From Druceiella hillmani (Eukaryota > Arthropoda > Insecta > Lepidoptera > Hepialidae): a DNA stretch of 64,000 nucleotides. Where the stretch lies: the NCBI GenBank assembly GCA_039881145.1, contig JAYKKI010000006.1, forward strand, positions 15,197,001 through 15,261,000, in the 5' to 3' direction. A program made the translations under genes and the position numbers. The notes beneath the pieces were generated by a model. That model made no database searches, was not told where the DNA came from, and worked only from the letters and a program-made list of their open reading frames with translations. This document shows positions 50,701-56,700 of this stretch, piece by piece; the stretch's first letter is position 1, and the number at the start of each line of letters is the position of its first letter.

Positions 50701-53700
50701 ATAGCAAAGGTATGATAAACCACCCAAATTAAAGTTACAATAAATCTATATTCAAAGATGTAAATATATATGGATTTATTTAATCTTTAATATAATCTTG
50801 GTAACATTAATTGTAGAAATTACAAATTTGGATCTTACCACCAATAATGAAATTTTAAAAACCCACAATTCTCACAAAAAAATTCCCTACAATAGATCAT
50901 CCGAAATTGTCAATAAAAGTAAATTCTCAAATTACAGCCAATCGATTGGTCACAGTAGGTTGTTGACTGAATATGTTCTAGGCGCTTTGGCGTACAAAAT
51001 ATTTCTGGATACCTTAAAATCTTGACAATTTTTTTTATATTTTCTAATGATATTGGAAGTGATTCAGGTGGGATGGACAATTGTGATCAACGGGATGCCC
51101 AATTCTGGAAAGAAAGAATAGAGCCAAAATTTGTAAACTATTACAAAGATCGTTTTAATTATATTTTAGATTTTTTTATAATTTCGATCAAAATTTTATT
51201 TATTTCATTATGTTTTTTATTTAATATGTTACTATGAGATATATACAAATTTGGCTGTTACAGTACCCAAAAACTATAGAAATCGATTATAAATATATTT
51301 AAATTGATATATTTACAATCGAGCTACCTAAAAACTATAGAAATAAATTGTAAATATATTTAAATTTATATATTTACAATTGAGTTATGGTTACTTGCAT
51401 AACTTTTACAGCTTTATAATATTACCTATCAGCTATAATTTGCTGTATCACCACTAAACTATATGCTTTTATTAATTACACGTAATGCAAAATACAATTA
51501 TAAAATATCATGATTTTCCACATGCGTAAAATCACTTACTTACAGTATTGAAATTTGAAAGATTATTTTATGGTGGAATGTTACATGCTCTAAATATTTT
51601 ATCTTTGTCACTGAATGTACTGTTGTACATTGAACTTTGTGTCTTTGTCGGTCCACTTTAGTATTGGCTATGCATTTAGCAACTTGCGGTACGAGAATAC
51701 CTAAAAAAATGGTGAAGAAGCCTTGAATTATATGATATCCATAATTGAAAAGCGGACACAGATCTAAAAATTAATTTTTATGGATCATCTACCTATATGG
51801 ATATTCAGCCCGTAAACCATGTAACTTGTGATGCAAACTTAAATCTCTCATGTAAAAATCATTAACGAAAAATAATTAATACAAAGTTTCAAGATATTTT
51901 CATTCATATTTTTTTAATCTGCACTGCGTCACAAGAACTTGGGCTTCCTCAAATTAAGTTACACTAAATCAAAATCGGTAACGGGGCCTTAAAGAAATTT
52001 TATTGTGAGGTTAGTGTGAAAAAAATTAACAATTCATTAAAATTTCATTCTGGTCTTGAAGTTTAAAATTTAATTTTTAGGTTAAAGTCTCCACTATATT
52101 TATATTTCACTACTCACAATTAAATAAAACTACGTGATGTAGTAAAGATAGATCTTTGCTAATAGCGCACCTAAAGATGTTGTAATACAATGAAACCTAG
52201 TTTGTGGTAAAGTACTTAAAGATAGTAGAAATAATACTACATCACATAGTTTCATTTAATTATGAATAATGAATTTCTACAAAATTAACGCCAAATATAT
52301 TTAATATTTCACTACGCACTTAAGCTGCTTCATATTACTATTGAAATACTAAACTAATTCTTATGACATTATTAGTAGACATTATACAGTACTAATTAAT
52401 GACAATTTAATAATTTAATCAAGATCTATTATTTTGTTTGTTAATTGCTAATAAATAATAACAAAATTTTTGGAATTTACAGCTTGAATGCAAGGACGAT
52501 GAATACAGCTGCCCAACAGATACTAGTGTATGTCTTCCATATACATCACGGTGCGTAATGATAATGAAAACTCTTTATACCTTTACTGCGTAATTTTTAT
52601 CTTGCAGAAAAGTAATTTTAGGTATCCACTCTCCTCATTAACCCGTAGATTGCATTATCCTCATTAACCCGTAAAAGTGTCCTTGTAACTTTATACACTC
52701 GACATTTCACAAAAACAAAATAGATGATGTAGTTTTTTTCATCAACTTGGTCACAATAAACTTGTCCCACTCTTCACTCTTCATTGTTTAGTGTTGTATA
52801 TCTTATAACTTAACAGATGCAATGGTGTAGCGGACTGTCCAGGTGCAACAGATGAACTCGACTGTGTAGACCTAAGTAGTGGATGCAATGACCAGGAGTT
52901 CCCATGTGGAAATGGGCGTTGTCTGCCACGCGTGTGGCTCTGTGATGGTGCCACCGATTGCTCTGATGGCAGTGATGAGAATCCAGAAATGTGTCATGAG
53001 AGTGCGTCTTGGACTTCATACTATTTAGAAGTCTTAATTTTTATCTCTATACCTCATGACTTACTAATCGAAAAGTATATATTATTGAGGTCCAAAATTT
53101 TTCAGCATACTCACCTTGTAAAATCATTTAGAAAATTGAAAATCACATTATGCATTGAAAAGAAAATCAATATATGAGTTACAGAATTAGCTTTTCAGAT
53201 GGATTAAAACTACCTCAGGCTGGAAAGTTTTGGACACTATTAATATATCACTGTAGCTACATATAGGATGATATAACAAATAATGTGATCACCAAGAATA
53301 AGTTTTAAGAAGGCACAAAGAAGTCTACTATGGACAATGATAGGTATCCTACCTATCATTGTCTATGTTGTTTAATTAAAATTTGCTCCTGTCTACATTA
53401 TTCAATGAAAATCTTCTGGTCTTTCTTAGTACGAAATTGAATTGTTGATAATTTTTTTGCTTGCATTCAAATATTTTGATGCAAAATTCCTAAATATATA
53501 ATTAAGTATAGTACTAGAAATTAATTTAAAAAACTTTATTAAAATCATTATATTATTCACAATTAAATGAAACTATGTAATGTAGTATTATTTCTACTTT
53601 CTTTAATTTCGTTAACAACAACCTAGGTTTCGTTGTATTACAACATCTTCAGGTGGGATATTAGCAAAGATCTTCTTTCTAATATCCCACCTGAAGATGT

Positions 53701-56700
53701 TGTAATACAACTAAACCTAGGTCGTGGTAAAGAAATTAAAGAAAGTAGAAATAATACTACATCACGTAGTTTCATTTAATTGTGAATAATGAATTTCTAC
53801 AAAACTAACGCCAAATATATTCAATCATTATATTATCTTTTTTTGTTAATAAATTCAAGTCTGTAATAAAGGAAATAAATGTTTGTTTATAGAAAACAAA
53901 ACAATCACACAGCACATTCCAACGTCAGAGCTGTGCACAAATGGGTATACATGTGATAGTGGGGAATGTCTTGATTATCTCTACGTCTGTAATGGGCTGC
54001 CTAACTGCTACGATGGTAGCGATGAGAACGGATTGTGTAGTAAGTAATATTTGGACACTTCTAAAAATAGTTACGAAATTTTTATACTTACTTTTATGTA
54101 TGTATCTCCTCATAACAAATATACGGATCTACCACAATCAGATGTCGAACGTCTCAGTGTGGTAGTGTTAAATTATGTAGTGTTGCTAACAGTATAGTCA
54201 TTAATTGAAATGGACAAAGAATTATCGGAACAATAATTTTTCCGTGGTTTATATTTTCTAAATCAAGTAAAGAAATAAAACCTAATGTGTGTGATACAAA
54301 TATAATCACAATTGACCAATGGAGTAAGACTATGACATTACAATTGATTATACTTCTTTGGACAAATTGCACGAAAATCTACAAACAGCAATGAGAAACT
54401 CATTGTTACCGACATGGTTGAAGGCAGAGACGTGAGCGACGCTGTCATAGAAGCTGGACGGACCAGATATGAGTAATATTTGATAATCCGTTACATAATG
54501 TAATCTATACATATATCCGTTACACAGCTTTGAGAATAGGAACCTATGGCGAAATGTCACCAAAGAGAAGATGTTATCAAGAGGAAGACACTGTCCTCAA
54601 CAGAGAAGGACTGACTCCAGAAGAAGAATTTATTCTCCTACCAATTCCAAAATAATTTACCGCGGTCCCAATACCTGTGATATATACATATTGCTGCCTA
54701 GCTTTACATAATATTGAAAATAGTATTCAAAAAAGCCTAAAATCTTAAATTCCATACAGTGCGTAGCATTCCAAACATGTTATCACATGTTTTGTCTAAT
54801 TATACTGTTTAGTAATAATATTGGGATTAAAGGAAGTATGTTTGTTACACAACCATTGTTATTATTCAAATTATAAAGAAAAGAGAAAATAGCGAACAAA
54901 GATTGTATATTAAATTTTTGTTCAAATTCAACATTAACATTGGTATAATGTGTGTTGGTACTTGCCAACTTGTTGGTACTTTTCTAAAAACTTGTAATGG
55001 TAGATTTTCTCTCAAATTCTAGTAACAGGAACTAATTGCAACTTTCGCAGACAAGGGCTGTGACAATCGGAAGTGTACTTCCATCTGTAAGCCGACACCG
55101 CGTGGAGCAGTCTGCCTGTGCAGCGAGGGTTTTGAACTGGCCTCGGACGGCCGATCTTGTCGCGATGTCAATGAATGTGCTCGACATAACAGCCCTTGCT
55201 CACATGCGTGCCTCAACACCTATGGAAAATATATTTGTTCCTGTTACTGGGGATATGTCCTGAGGTTAGATGCTAATTTTACATTCAAATATTTATGAAT
55301 ATTGCTCACAATTAGGATGTTACTTTTTTATTAGAAGCAGGAAAAAATGTTTCCACATATCCAGTTGTACAGTTTCAGAATTTAAGTATTATTTAAAATA
55401 TAAACACCGAAAGATTCTATTACTTGTCATTAGATTAGTATTTACCATCCTTTGAAGTTGAACGTCTTTAAAAGCTATTATTCAAGTTGATACTAGTAGT
55501 AGGAGTATAAAATAAAGCACTCATTTGAGTCATCAGTTCACTGATGTTTGCTTGTGATTATTTAAGTATATATAGTCTAGATTATAGGACAGCTACTACC
55601 ATATGGGCTGTATACCATCTCAATTGCATTTTTATACTAAATACTAAATGTGAGGATACCACCAAAATGATTTATGTATATTGTAATAGCTTACACATAC
55701 ACAGTTTAACTATATTTATGTACTCTCTAATTGCTCTCCAATGCTAATGAAAATTAGATTTTGTATAAGCATTTTTCTTCTGTTACTTTTCTAGATCGGA
55801 TCATAAATCATGTAAAGCAGTAGGGGATCCATTGTCTATCCTGTATTCAGGAGATGGAGAGATTCGACGTCTCACTCGCCAACCCGGTCACGAGGTTATG
55901 AGTACTCTCAGAAATAGCGTTGACCGGAGCAAAGTAACCGGGCTTGGTTCTATTTATGCTAAACAAGTGCTTTACTACACAATTGAGGTTTGTACATTTT
56001 TACCATATTAAAGATTACTAAAATAGAACCAAAGATGATGAAACGCAGTACATATACAAACTGTGTATTCGTTCTGAATGTAAAATGTTTTTGGTGTATG
56101 AGAAAAAATCAAATCATTTTAAGATTGGCCTTCAAGTTTCGAAATTTATAAGTGTTCAATTTTTTTTTAAAGAGAAAGCCAAATTTTATTTTCTGCTTGT
56201 TTTTCAGAGATTATCTAGTTGAATTCTTAGCAGCTGCAATGTCTTGTTTCGTTTTATTGAGTACAATAGTTTCTTCTTCATTTTGGTTACTATTTGATGG
56301 ATGTATATAATCTAAATTCGTACGGTTTTGCTTTCTTTTACGCTTTCTCCCTTGATAATATTATAATGAACAATATATTACATTACCCATCATGCTAGTC
56401 ACACGTGGCTTGGTGAAGGAACGAGGGAGAGAGGAAGAGGACATTCATATACTATCCTGTGGCCCATTTTCCACCCCTCATTACAGAGATTTATTATCTT
56501 TACCAATTCATACTAGCTATTATGAATAACAACTAATACAGTTAGTATGGTTGGATCTAAGTAGATAAATAAATAATATCTGGAAAAGTAAGTAATTATG
56601 AAATTAACTGGACAATATGCGTTTTAATCACTCTGATTGTGATACATACATACACACGCAAATGTAATACACTGAGAAATATGTATATGGTTTCTGCAGA

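Larger units (their letters stand above)
50454..52482 (+). other. Intron filled by piggyBac-type element and foldback copy
   Basis: A 2-kb phase-0 intron. About 1.45 kb is a TTAA-flanked element (50538-51988), and foldback copy 5 follows at 52114. The remaining short stretches hold nothing recognisable. Confidence 0.7.
53002..53892 (+). other. Intron with foldback copy 6
   Basis: A phase-1 intron of 0.9 kb. A 14-bp-arm palindrome lies at 53333 and foldback copy 6 at 53556-53822, ending only 70 bp before the acceptor. Nothing else is recognised. Confidence 0.7.

Noticed and set aside
50798..51237. Two + strand frames inside the TTAA element as its transposase
   Set aside because: No catalytic aspartates or zinc-finger end of piggyBac transposase can be seen; the frames are short and AT-rich.
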